Assembly: GCA_910586675.1 (NCBI GenBank)
Contig: CAJUJO010000038.1
Span: forward strand, 1-8,956
DNA from: an uncultured Christensenellaceae bacterium
Lineage (GTDB): Bacteria > Bacillota > Clostridia > Christensenellales > Borkfalkiaceae
Direction of reading: 5' to 3'
Length of the DNA stretch: 8,956 nucleotides
Numbering within the stretch: the stretch's first letter is position 1; each line of letters opens with the position of its first letter. Of this stretch, positions 1-6,589 are shown in pieces. The position numbers were made by a program, and so were the translations under genes. Under the pieces are notes generated by a model. The model was not told where the DNA came from. It made no database searches and worked only from the letters and a program-made list of their open reading frames with translations.

Positions 1-17
1 TCGGTTAACCTCTTTTG

Positions 18-42
18 AACCACGCGACTATCGCGTGGTTTT
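18..42 (+). terminator. Intrinsic terminator for a plus-strand gene left of the window
   Basis: A perfect 10-bp stem (AACCACGCGA at 18-27 with TCGCGTGGTT at 31-40) closes a 3-nt loop. It continues into a short T-rich stretch on the plus strand only (TTTTCGTT). Read on the minus strand it has no U tract. It therefore most likely ends a convergent plus-strand gene lying to the left, back to back with the terminator at 55-83. Confidence 0.65.
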
Positions 43-54
43 CGTTATACAATA

Positions 55-83
55 AAAAAGCAGGGATAATTTCCCTGCTTTTT
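55..83 (-). terminator. Intrinsic terminator of the acyltransferase gene (bidirectional)
   Basis: A perfect 12-bp stem (AAAAAGCAGGGA at 55-66 with TCCCTGCTTTTT at 72-83) has a 5-nt loop. It starts 15 bases past the stop codon of the gene at 98-1489. On the minus strand the stem runs out in TTTTTT, the expected U tract. The same stem could stop plus-strand transcription arriving from the left. Confidence 0.85.
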
Positions 84-97
84 GTGTTCCGATTCTT

Positions 98-1489
98 TTA
101 CAGACTGAACGCTTCCAGCTCGCGGATGCGGTGCGGCGCGATCACGTAAATGAGATTGACGAGCTCGTCGTCGCCGAAGGAGCTGTTCCGCCCCTCTTCG
201 TATTCGGCGTCGATATGCACCTTCATGCCCAACACGAGCGGATCCTGCTTTTCCACCTTGTGCTCGTCGGGAAGCTTGAAATACTCGTTGATCCAGAAGG
301 CGATCCCCGCAAGCCCGCTCGTCTTATTGACCGAAACGCGCGCAGGACGGTTGAGAAGTTTTGCCGTGTCGAAAATATTATAGATCTCCTCGTTTTTAAG
401 CATGCCGTCGGCGTGAATGCCCGCGCGGGTGGAATTGAACGCCCTGCCCACAAAGGGCGTTTTGGGCGGCACGTTGTAGCAAATTTCCCGCTCGAAATAG
501 TCGGCGATTTCCGTGATCGCGGTCAAGTCCATTCCGTCGAGCGTGCCGCGCAAGGAAGCGTATTCGATCGCCATGGCTTCGAGCGGACAGTTTCCCGTGC
601 GCTCGCCGATGCCGAGCAGAGAACAGTTGACCGCCGAAGCGCCATACAGCCAAGCCGTGGACGCGTTGGTAACCACCTTGTAAAAATCATTGTGCCCGTG
701 CCATTCCAGCAGCTCGTGCGGAACGTGCGCAAAGTGATGCAAACCGTACACGATACCCTGCACGCTGCGCGGAAGCGTCGCCCCGGGGAAGTTAACCCCG
801 AAGCCCATCGTATCGCACATTCTGATCTTGATGGGAATGCCGCTCTCCTCCGAAAGGCGCATCAGCTCCCCCGCGAACGGTACGACGAAGCCGTAAAAAT
901 CGGCGCGGGTAATATCCTCGAAATGGCAACGCGGCTTTATGCCGCAGGCGAGCGCGCTCTTTACAATGCCGAGATACTTATCGAGCGCCTGCTTGCGCGT
1001 TAGGTTCATTTTTTTGAAAATATGATAGTCGGAGCAGCTGACGAGGATGCCCGTCTCCTCTACCCCCGCCTCTTTGACGAGCTCGAAGTCCCTTTCGTTG
1101 GCGCGAATCCACGTCGTGATTTCGGGGAATTTCAGCCCCGTATCCTGACAGGCGCGGAGCGCTTCCCTGTCCTTCTTGGAATATATAAAGAACTCCGACT
1201 GGCGCACGAGCCCCTTCTCCCCGCCGAGCCGCGCCATCAGCTTATACAAATCGACGATCTGCTTGACCGTAAAGGGCGAGGTGGACTGCTGTCCGTCGCG
1301 GAAGGTCGTATCGGTGATCCAGATATGTTCGGGCATATTGACGGGCACGACGCGGTTATCGAACGCTATTTTCGGAATGGATTCGTAGTCGAACAGTTCG
1401 CGGTACAAATGCGGTTCCTTTACGTCCTGCAATTCGTATTCGTAAATGCTGTCCTCCAACAGATTGGCTTTTTCGTTAAAAAATATCAT
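98..1489 (-). CDS. DRE-TIM acyltransferase; candidate Re-citrate synthase
   Basis: This 463-residue enzyme belongs to the 2-isopropylmalate/homocitrate synthase family, which condenses acetyl-CoA with a 2-oxo acid. Visible family marks are the DTTFRDGQQ motif (residues 60-68: Arg64, metal ligand Asp65), the HGHND metal motif (264-268, ligands His264 and His266), GERTGN (295-300) and GIHADG (357-362). It ends without the C-terminal LeuA allosteric domain of leucine-regulated isopropylmalate synthases, and no leu genes adjoin it. From memory, the ~40-residue N-terminal lead and the HGHND-FYK context resemble the clostridial clade that includes Re-citrate synthase, which makes citrate from oxaloacetate in anaerobes lacking the usual Si enzyme. 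That assignment is inference; isopropylmalate or homocitrate synthase remain possible. The ATG is chosen for AAGGAG 5 nt upstream. It is monocistronic, with its own promoter (1547-1575) and terminator (55-83). Confidence 0.85.
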   Translation of the reverse strand: MIFFNEKANLLEDSIYEYELQDVKEPHLYRELFDYESIPKIAFDNRVVPVNMPEHIWITDTTFRDGQQSTSPFTVKQIVDLYKLMARLGGEKGLVRQSEFFIYSKKDREALRACQDTGLKFPEITTWIRANERDFELVKEAGVEETGILVSCSDYHIFKKMNLTRKQALDKYLGIVKSALACGIKPRCHFEDITRADFYGFVVPFAGELMRLSEESGIPIKIRMCDTMGFGVNFPGATLPRSVQGIVYGLHHFAHVPHELLEWHGHNDFYKVVTNASTAWLYGASAVNCSLLGIGERTGNCPLEAMAIEYASLRGTLDGMDLTAITEIADYFEREICYNVPPKTPFVGRAFNSTRAGIHADGMLKNEEIYNIFDTAKLLNRPARVSVNKTSGLAGIAFWINEYFKLPDEHKVEKQDPLVLGMKVHIDAEYEEGRNSSFGDDELVNLIYVIAPHRIRELEAFSL

Positions 1490-1502
1490 GCATGCTCCTT
1501 GC

Positions 1503-1528
1503 CGCCGCCCCGTTTACGAGGGGCGGCG
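1503..1528 (-). promoter_or_regulatory. GC-only hairpin in the 5' leader of the acyltransferase gene
   Basis: GCCGCCCC at 1504-1511 pairs with GGGGCGGC at 1520-1527, and the 1503/1528 C-G pair makes nine G-C pairs around an 8-nt loop. In the minus-strand transcript it lies between the predicted start (about 1540) and the AAGGAG SD (1500-1495), ending 2 nt before the SD. It does not cover the SD. It may stabilise the message or be a protein-binding leader stem. On the plus strand it is followed by TTTT, so it could also stop antisense transcription. Confidence 0.5.
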
Positions 1529-1546
1529 CGTTTTGTATTCCCTGCT

Positions 1547-1575
1547 ATATTAACAAAATTGAGAATTTTTGTCAA
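1547..1575 (-). promoter_or_regulatory. Sigma-A promoter of the acyltransferase gene
   Basis: On the minus strand a consensus -35 TTGACA (1575-1570) and a -10 TAATAT (1552-1547) are separated by exactly 17 nt. The predicted start is near 1540, giving a leader of about 50 nt. The spacer contains a small dyad, AAAATT-N3-AATTTT (1555-1569), which could be an operator or an A/T-rich coincidence. Confidence 0.7.
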
Positions 1576-1658
1576 GCGTGTTATGCCGATATGTGAATAT
1601 TTTCAATATAATTTCACAAAAAGTTGCATATATGAATATTTATAAACTTAACCCACAA

Positions 1659-1692
1659 GGAAAAAGAGAACGGAAATCCGTTCTCTTTTTCC
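1659..1692 (-). terminator. Terminator of the feo operon
   Basis: A perfect inverted repeat (1659-1674 with 1677-1692; effectively 15 bp around a 4-nt loop) carries its U-rich arm CTCTTTTTCC on the minus strand. It begins 31 bases past the stop codon of the last feo gene. The arms are symmetric (GGAAAAAGAG / CTCTTTTTCC), so it can also stop plus-strand transcripts. Confidence 0.8.
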
Positions 1693-1722
1693 AAAGATCT
1701 ATGGAGATTGTGCCGTGTGAAC

Positions 1723-1899
1723 TTATTTGGTTTTTTCGTCGTCTTTTTTCGCCGTCTTGCAAAGCGAACAGCCCGCGCAGCCCGAACAACCGCAGCCGCA
1801 ATCGGTTTTCCCCTTCTTTCTGCGGACGACCGACCATACAGCAACGCCCACAACGAACGCCGCCGCAACGACGATGATTAATATTTCATACCATTGCAT
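1723..1899 (-). CDS. FeoB-associated Cys-rich membrane protein
   Basis: A 58-residue protein with an N-terminal transmembrane helix (about residues 5-25, starting MQWYEILIIVVAAAFVVG), a basic RRKKGK stretch at 26-31, then a compact cysteine cluster at Cys34, 36, 38, 41, 44 and 47 (pattern CxCxCxxCxxCxxC) and a charged Lys/Asp tail. This matches the small FeoB-associated Cys-rich proteins that end feo operons in Firmicutes; their function is unproven, and iron or Fe-S handling or a FeoC-like role is suspected. The ATG overlaps the feoB stop codon by one base (TAATG), so translation is coupled. A purine-rich GGGGATGAAAAG in the feoB end may act as SD. It is the last gene before the terminator at 1659-1692. 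Confidence 0.88.
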   Translation of the reverse strand: MQWYEILIIVVAAAFVVGVAVWSVVRRKKGKTDCGCGCSGCAGCSLCKTAKKDDEKTK

Positions 1900-4247
1900 T
1901 ACTTTTCATCCCCTTTTTCGTCGGATACCGCCGCCTCTGCGACAATCTCTGCGGGAATTTCCGTGCGTACTGTCTTTCCCGCGGGGCGCTTTTTAGCCCA
2001 AAGCACGATTGCCGCAACCGCCGCCGCGAGCGCCGCTGCGAAGAGGAACACCGTCCACCACCAACTCCCGACGAGATAAACGAGCATAGATACAAGATAT
2101 GACGTGCAGAGCCAGAATAGAAGCGTCCATTTGAATTTTCCTTTCGGAAGTTCCGCCCTCGCCGTAGCGCATGCCGCAAAACAGGGAATTGTCGTCATAT
2201 TGAAGGCGATAAACGCGATGAGCGCGGGAATCGTGATGCCGGTCGCCTGAATCATAGCAACTGCTTCGCCTACCCCTTCTTCCAGCCCGGGAACGACTTC
2301 CAGCGAAAGGCAAGCCGCAATCGTGCCGAACGTGGAGATGACGTTCTCCTTGGCAATGAGACCGTTGAGCGCGGCGACGGCGAAAATCCAACCGTAAGCA
2401 CCGAGCTGCGAACCGAACCCGAGCGGCGTGAACAGGGGCTGTATCAGCATGCCTAGACTTGCGAGAATGCTCTCGTTCATCACTTCGTCTTCGAGATAAT
2501 GCCAATTCCAGCTGAAATGCGACAGGAACCATACGAGAACGGTAGAAGCGAGGATGACGGTAAACGCTTTTTTCACAAAGTGTTTGGTTTTATCCCAAAG
2601 GTGTATCATCAGCCCTTTGAAGAGGGGCGGGTGATACGCAGGGAGCTCCATAATGAAGGGCGGAACGTCGCCGCGCATAGTCGTCGAGCGCATGAGGAGC
2701 ACCGAAACGATCGCTGTTACCATGCCGAGCAGGTACATGCCGAGCGTAATGAGTTCGGCATTGCCCACGCCGAAATGACTGACGATCGCCCCCGCGATCG
2801 CGGTGAGAATGGGCAACTTCGCCCCGCACGAAAAGAAGGGAATAACGCGAATCGTACTCGTCCGCTCCTTTTCGTCGGCAAGCGTACGGGTGTTTATCAT
2901 GGCGGGAAGAGAACACCCGAAGCCCATGATCATGGGCATGAACGCCCTGCCGGAAAGTCCGAACCGCCTGAAAATACGGTCGAGAATGAACGCGACGCGC
3001 GCCATATAGCCCGAATCTTCCAGAATGGAGAAAAACAGAAACAGAGTTAAAATCTGAGGAAGGAAACCGAGCACGGCAAACAATCCGCCCAGAACGCCGT
3101 CCACCACGAAGCCGCCTACCCAGGCGGGCGCATTTTCGCATGCCATGCCCATTCCGACGTTGATCCAATCGAGTACCCAGTTGAGAAGATTGGTAACGAT
3201 CACGCCGGGAGAGAATAGCGCGCCGTCGTAAATACAGGCGAGCAGCGTGGTTCCCGCGTTCTCCTCCCAGCCGAGTCCGCCCTCTTCCACGGCATCGAAC
3301 AGCGTGGGAAGACTGCCGCCCGACATCGCGCTTAAATAGAGGAAATCCTCCGCAAAAGTTACGTGGAATATAGCGAATAGAATAAGGATAAAGATCGGAA
3401 TCCCCCAAATGCGGTGGGTGAGCACTTTGTCCGCCTTATCCGATTTCGTGAGCCTACCCTTTTCTTTCTGCTTCCGCGTAAGAACGGAAGCGTAATTCGC
3501 GGAAATGTATTTATAACGCGCGTCGGCGACGACGGCTTCTAAATCGTTCCCGAACGTGTCGTCGGAAAAGGTCGCCTTAAAAGCGTCCACCGTGGAAACG
3601 AGTTCGGGGTGCATTTGCACCTCTATTTCGTCCATTTCCGAAAGCTTTACCGCATGGAAGAGCGGCGCGCCTACCTTCTGCCCTTCGAGAGAAATGGCGA
3701 CGTCGCGGACGAGGTGCGCAATCGGAGAATCTTTTAATACCGTTTCCCCCTTTCTGCCCGATTTGGAAACCTTGACCGCCCTATCCATCAGTTCTTTTAT
3801 CCCGCTGTTTTTGAGCGCGGAAATCTGCACGACGGGAAGTCCGATCTTACGTTCCAGCTCCTTTGCGTCGATCTTGTCGCCGTTCTTTTCCACCGCGTCC
3901 ATCATGTTGAGCGCGATGACGAGGGGCACGTCGATTTCCATGAGCTGCGTCGTCAGATACAAGTTGCGTTCGAGATTGGTCGCATCCACCACGTTGATGA
4001 CGCAGTCGGGGCGTTCGTCCAATATGTAGTTGCGGGACACGACCTCTTCGGGCGTGTAGGGCGAAAGAGAATAGATTCCGGGAAGGTCTACGACGGAAAC
4101 AGGCTCTTCGCCGCGCTTGTACGTGCCCTCCCGCTTATCCACCGTAACGCCGGGCCAGTTGCCGACGTACGCCGTCGAACCCGTGAGCGCGTTGAAGAGC
4201 GTCGTTTTTCCGCAGTTGGGATTTCCCGCCAAGGCAAACTTTTTCAC
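1899..4247 (-). CDS. feoB: Ferrous iron transport protein B (GTPase permease)
   Basis: A full-length 782-residue FeoB that moves Fe(II) across the cytoplasmic membrane. The cytosolic G domain shows G1 GNPNCGKTT (8-16), G3 DLPG (54-57), G4 NMMD (114-117) and G5 SALK (143-146), followed by the helical linker to about residue 270. The membrane part has roughly nine or ten hydrophobic segments. It contains the two conserved Cys motifs of the FeoB gate, GFGCSLPA (442-449) and SCGAKLP (473-479), arranged as two related halves. An extra C-terminal helix (about 715-745) ends in a charged tail. Translation starts at GTG, since GTGA overlaps the feoA stop by 4 nt; GGAGG lies 7 nt upstream. No frameshift or missing motif was seen. 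The neighbours, two feoA genes before it and the Cys-rich partner after it, confirm the role. Confidence 0.97.
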   Translation of the reverse strand: MKKFALAGNPNCGKTTLFNALTGSTAYVGNWPGVTVDKREGTYKRGEEPVSVVDLPGIYSLSPYTPEEVVSRNYILDERPDCVINVVDATNLERNLYLTTQLMEIDVPLVIALNMMDAVEKNGDKIDAKELERKIGLPVVQISALKNSGIKELMDRAVKVSKSGRKGETVLKDSPIAHLVRDVAISLEGQKVGAPLFHAVKLSEMDEIEVQMHPELVSTVDAFKATFSDDTFGNDLEAVVADARYKYISANYASVLTRKQKEKGRLTKSDKADKVLTHRIWGIPIFILILFAIFHVTFAEDFLYLSAMSGGSLPTLFDAVEEGGLGWEENAGTTLLACIYDGALFSPGVIVTNLLNWVLDWINVGMGMACENAPAWVGGFVVDGVLGGLFAVLGFLPQILTLFLFFSILEDSGYMARVAFILDRIFRRFGLSGRAFMPMIMGFGCSLPAMINTRTLADEKERTSTIRVIPFFSCGAKLPILTAIAGAIVSHFGVGNAELITLGMYLLGMVTAIVSVLLMRSTTMRGDVPPFIMELPAYHPPLFKGLMIHLWDKTKHFVKKAFTVILASTVLVWFLSHFSWNWHYLEDEVMNESILASLGMLIQPLFTPLGFGSQLGAYGWIFAVAALNGLIAKENVISTFGTIAACLSLEVVPGLEEGVGEAVAMIQATGITIPALIAFIAFNMTTIPCFAACATARAELPKGKFKWTLLFWLCTSYLVSMLVYLVGSWWWTVFLFAAALAAAVAAIVLWAKKRPAGKTVRTEIPAEIVAEAAVSDEKGDEK

Positions 4248-4477
4248 GCCTCCACCTCCGTTCCCACGCAGGCGGCTTCCGTCTTGCGGAGCGTGAGCTC
4301 GTACCCGCGGACGGTAATTTCCAGCGGATCGCCGAGCGGCGCCTTCTTTTTGAGCAGAACTTCCGCGCCGGGCGTTACGCCCATGTCGAACAGTCTGCGC
4401 CTGATTCTTCCCTCGCCCGAAACGGTTTTGACGATCCCCGCTTCGCCGACGGAAAATGTGTCGAGTGTCTTTAACAT
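4244..4477 (-). CDS. feoA: FeoA family protein, second copy in the operon
   Basis: A 77-residue stand-alone FeoA, a small SH3-like cytosolic protein that partners FeoB in Fe(II) uptake. It shows the family pattern: FSVGEAGIVKTV (8-19), then RRRLFDMGVTPGAEV (26-40), then PLGDPLEITVRGYELTLRK (47-65). Its last four bases overlap the feoB GTG. An AGGAGG (4494-4489) precedes it, but 11 nt from this ATG. A nearer out-of-frame ATG at 4485 opens a four-codon frame (M-K-V-C-stop) that ends inside this gene's start region. The start is kept because the frame opens straight into the family sequence. Together with the 4510-4722 gene it makes a tandem FeoA pair. Confidence 0.95.
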   Translation of the reverse strand: MLKTLDTFSVGEAGIVKTVSGEGRIRRRLFDMGVTPGAEVLLKKKAPLGDPLEITVRGYELTLRKTEAACVGTEVEA

Positions 4478-4509
4478 ACTTTCATATACCTCCTATTGCT
4501 TTTTCACTG

Positions 4510-4722
4510 TTACGAAACGAAAATATGCGCGGCGACGTTTTTATCGAGCGCCAGCCTTCCGTCCTTCACGATACAGACGGCGCTCCCCCCTGCCGACGAA
4601 ATTACCGTGATGGCACCGTTCTCGATGACTCCGATGTCGGAAAGGTGCTTCTTCGTTCTTTCGTCCGCCGCGATTTTCACGATTTTCATTTCCTGCCCTA
4701 CGGGCGCAAGCACAAGCGGCAT
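4510..4722 (-). CDS. feoA: FeoA family protein, first gene of the feo operon
   Basis: A 70-residue FeoA-like protein starting MPLVLAPVGQEMKIVKI, with the family's RTKKHLSDIGVIENGAITVI centre and a short C-terminal strand region (ALDKNVAAHIFVS). I chose the ATG at 4722, not the in-frame ATG at 4746, because AAAGGAG lies 5 nt upstream of 4722 and the extra eight residues (MKGEKGDC) have no family support; the upstream frame also begins right beside the operator palindrome. It is only loosely similar to the second FeoA and lacks that protein's basic RRR stretch, so the two copies are diverged. The gap to the next feoA is 32 nt. Confidence 0.92.
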   Translation of the reverse strand: MPLVLAPVGQEMKIVKIAADERTKKHLSDIGVIENGAITVISSAGGSAVCIVKDGRLALDKNVAAHIFVS

Positions 4723-4747
4723 ACAATCTCCTTTTTCGCCCTTCATT

Positions 4748-4773
4748 TTTTAGTTCGCATATGCGAACTAAAA
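4748..4773 (-). promoter_or_regulatory. Perfect 26-bp palindrome, probable operator in the feo leader
   Basis: The core is AGTTCGCATATGCGAACT (4752-4769), with four more paired T/A bases at each end; symmetry is exact over 26 bp. It lies about 32-57 nt downstream of the predicted feo start and 14 nt before the feoA SD. A repressor bound here would act as a roadblock. The length and symmetry fit a DtxR/MntR-family metal repressor site, but the regulator is not encoded in this window, so the identity is inferred. As RNA it could also fold, but it has no run of U after it. Confidence 0.7.
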
Positions 4774-4780
4774 GGCGATT

Positions 4781-4805
4781 GAAAAAGCGCTCACTGCGCT
4801 TTTTC
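4781..4805 (-). terminator. Terminator-like hairpin at +1 of the feo transcript
   Basis: A perfect 10-bp stem (GAAAAAGCGC at 4781-4790 with GCGCTTTTTC at 4796-4805) closes a 5-nt loop. It lies 84 nt past the stop of the HAAS/Toastrack gene, so it probably ends the padR operon. The feo promoter at 4812-4840 predicts a start at about 4805, so the feo mRNA would begin with this same stem, where it may protect the 5' end. Confidence 0.6.
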
Positions 4806-4811
4806 GTGTTT

Positions 4812-4840
4812 ATTCTATCACGGAATTTTTTGCTTGTCAA
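4812..4840 (-). promoter_or_regulatory. Sigma-A promoter of the feo operon
   Basis: On the minus strand, -35 TTGACA (4840-4835) and -10 TAGAAT (4817-4812) are separated by 17 nt. The start should fall near 4805, giving a leader of about 83 nt before the first feoA. It sits between the two palindromes at 4748-4773 and 4867-4884. Confidence 0.85.
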
Positions 4841-4866
4841 ACAAATTTCAGTCGTTTTTCAAAAAA

Positions 4867-4884
4867 AGTTCGCAATTGCTAACT
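4867..4884 (-). promoter_or_regulatory. Near-copy of the feo operator upstream of the promoter
   Basis: On the plus strand AGTTCGCAATTGCTAACT matches the core of the downstream palindrome at 15 of 18 positions and keeps dyad symmetry apart from one pair. It sits 27 nt upstream of the feo -35. Its centre is 115 bp from the other centre. On the minus strand it is followed by TTTTTTT, so the same bases might alternatively act as a weak terminator of the padR operon, only 4 nt after that operon's last stop codon. Confidence 0.6.
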
Positions 4885-4888
4885 GAAT

Positions 4889-6589
4889 TTAATCCTCCGA
4901 AAAATTGATGTTGATTGCGCCGTTGGAAGTATGCGCGCTCAGAAACTTCTCCCCGCCCTCCTGCGGCGTAAGGTTGCAGCTTCCGAAGCTTGTGGAAACC
5001 TTAACGGTGTATTCGCTCTTCTTTCCCTTGATATTGCCGTATATCGCGCCGTTGCTCGTTTGCAGCGCAATGTGGGCAGACTGTACATTTTGGACTTCGA
5101 TCGCGCCGTTGCTCGTCGCAAGCTCGATCGCCTGCGCCGTCGCGGACACCGCCTTTATCATGCCGTTTGAGGTCTTCGCCCAAAGCACGCCCTCGCACGC
5201 AATTCCGCTCAGCTCCACGTACCCGTTTGTATTTTCGATCGCCGCAGACTGCACGGCGAGATGTGAAAACATCATGGCTCCGTTTTTGGTTTCCGCCGTC
5301 AATTGAGTAAATTCGCAATCGGAAACCTCGATTTTTGAATTGGACGTAACCAGCTTCGCCGCGCCGCCCTCGATTCCCGAAAGGGACACGTATCCGTTTT
5401 GAATACTGACTTCGATTTCACCCTTGAATACGGCGGGCACTTCCAGCGTGGCGCGGTTATACAGATGGGCAAGCGAGCTGTACGCGATTCCGCGCTCCCA
5501 CACGTTTTTGAAATAAGCCGCTCCGCCTTGATTGTAATCTTCCGCGTCAAAGACGGACAACACGCCGTCTTCGCATGCGACCCTCTTGGGTTCCCGCTCG
5601 CTCTCAAACCAGACAAGTTTGAATTCATCGCCCGCCGCGGGAACGACGCTAAGGGACATGCTGCCGCAAGCTACCGAAATTTTATCTGTATCCTTTGCAT
5701 CGTAAACCTGCGTGTGCTCGGTGTAATCGTCGAACACGGCAAGGTTTTTATAATCATATCCGAGCCGCGAAAACCCGACGACTCCCATGACCCCGCCGAT
5801 TACGAGCACCGCAAGTCCCGTTGCAACGGTTGCGATTTTGCCCGCATAGGAGCGATAGCGCACGGGCTTTACCCTGTACGAACGGCGGAACCCGCGGAAT
5901 ATCCAGCCGAGAAAGGCGCCGTAGCCCCTGCACGCGGGCCCGACCAGCAGGCATAGCACGTTGCCGAGCGCGATGAGCGCCAGCCCCGCCCCTACCTGCG
6001 TCAAAGCAATCGACGCGTTGACGGTAAACATATGGAAGGACATGACGATAGCGTACAGCCCGCCGACGGTGAAGGCTGCGATAACCGCGATGAGCGCGAC
6101 AAGCAGCGCAAGCCCTACGACGGTGAGCGTAAGCCCCAGCGCAAACGCGAGAACTCCGAATACGAACAGGAAGGGCGAAAGCAGGATCCAGAACAAAGCG
6201 CTGTGTCCCCTTCTCTTTTCACGGAAGCGCTCCCTGCGCGAAGGGCGGTACTGCGGAGGCGGAGGAGGCGGAGGCACCTGCGAATAAGCGGGCCCGTAAA
6301 CGGGCGGCACGTTATAAACGGGGTCTCCGTAAGGCGGGGGCGGCGCGCCGTAAGCGGAATCCCGCCGTGCGCTTCTCCTTCCGTAATCGGAAAAATCGTT
6401 TTCCCGCCTGAAATTATAGGCGATTTCCTCGGGCGTTTCCAACTCGGAAAACACCTCGCGCGGGCTCTTGCCCCGCTCGAGGGAATCGTCGATCAATTCG
6501 GAATAGTACTCGACGAGGTTATCCTTTTCCCGTTCGGGCACACCCTTTAACGCTTTTCTCAATTTCCGAAGATATTTTTGTTTGTTCAT
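4889..6589 (-). CDS. HAAS (DUF1700)-membrane-Toastrack (DUF4097) protein
   Basis: A 566-residue membrane protein in three parts. Residues 1-62 (KYLRKLRKALKGVPEREKDN...LETPEEIAYNFR) are a DUF1700/HAAS helical domain, typically paired with PadR regulators. Residues 66-128 are a linker with Pro/Tyr runs and a basic patch. Residues 131-273 hold about four hydrophobic segments. Residues 295-566 are a DUF4097 beta-strand repeat domain, with a recurring T-S/K/T-N-G turn about every 20 residues (415, 434, 454, 473, 492, 511, 554). The start is the ATG overlapping the padR stop (ATGA), with AAGGAG upstream; the frame stays open 17 codons further into padR, but that part has no family match. Likely a membrane sensor controlling or controlled by PadR, akin to Psp/Lia envelope-stress parts. 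The side of the membrane holding the C-terminus cannot be settled. Confidence 0.88.
   Translation of the reverse strand: MNKQKYLRKLRKALKGVPEREKDNLVEYYSELIDDSLERGKSPREVFSELETPEEIAYNFRRENDFSDYGRRSARRDSAYGAPPPPYGDPVYNVPPVYGPAYSQVPPPPPPPQYRPSRRERFREKRRGHSALFWILLSPFLFVFGVLAFALGLTLTVVGLALLVALIAVIAAFTVGGLYAIVMSFHMFTVNASIALTQVGAGLALIALGNVLCLLVGPACRGYGAFLGWIFRGFRRSYRVKPVRYRSYAGKIATVATGLAVLVIGGVMGVVGFSRLGYDYKNLAVFDDYTEHTQVYDAKDTDKISVACGSMSLSVVPAAGDEFKLVWFESEREPKRVACEDGVLSVFDAEDYNQGGAAYFKNVWERGIAYSSLAHLYNRATLEVPAVFKGEIEVSIQNGYVSLSGIEGGAAKLVTSNSKIEVSDCEFTQLTAETKNGAMMFSHLAVQSAAIENTNGYVELSGIACEGVLWAKTSNGMIKAVSATAQAIELATSNGAIEVQNVQSAHIALQTSNGAIYGNIKGKKSEYTVKVSTSFGSCNLTPQEGGEKFLSAHTSNGAININFSED

Noticed and set aside
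131..1003. Long plus-strand open frame of about 290 codons
   Set aside because: It lies opposite the acyltransferase gene, shows no domain, and is rich in Arg/His/Val as expected of antisense reading of a G/C-rich gene.
1503..1534. Plus-strand terminator reading of the GC hairpin
   Set aside because: Only four T follow and no plus-strand gene leads to it; the leader position on the minus strand explains it better.
1593..1617. GTGAA-N15-TTCAC dyad upstream of the acyltransferase promoter
   Set aside because: Only five matching bases per arm in A/T-rich DNA; too weak without conservation data.
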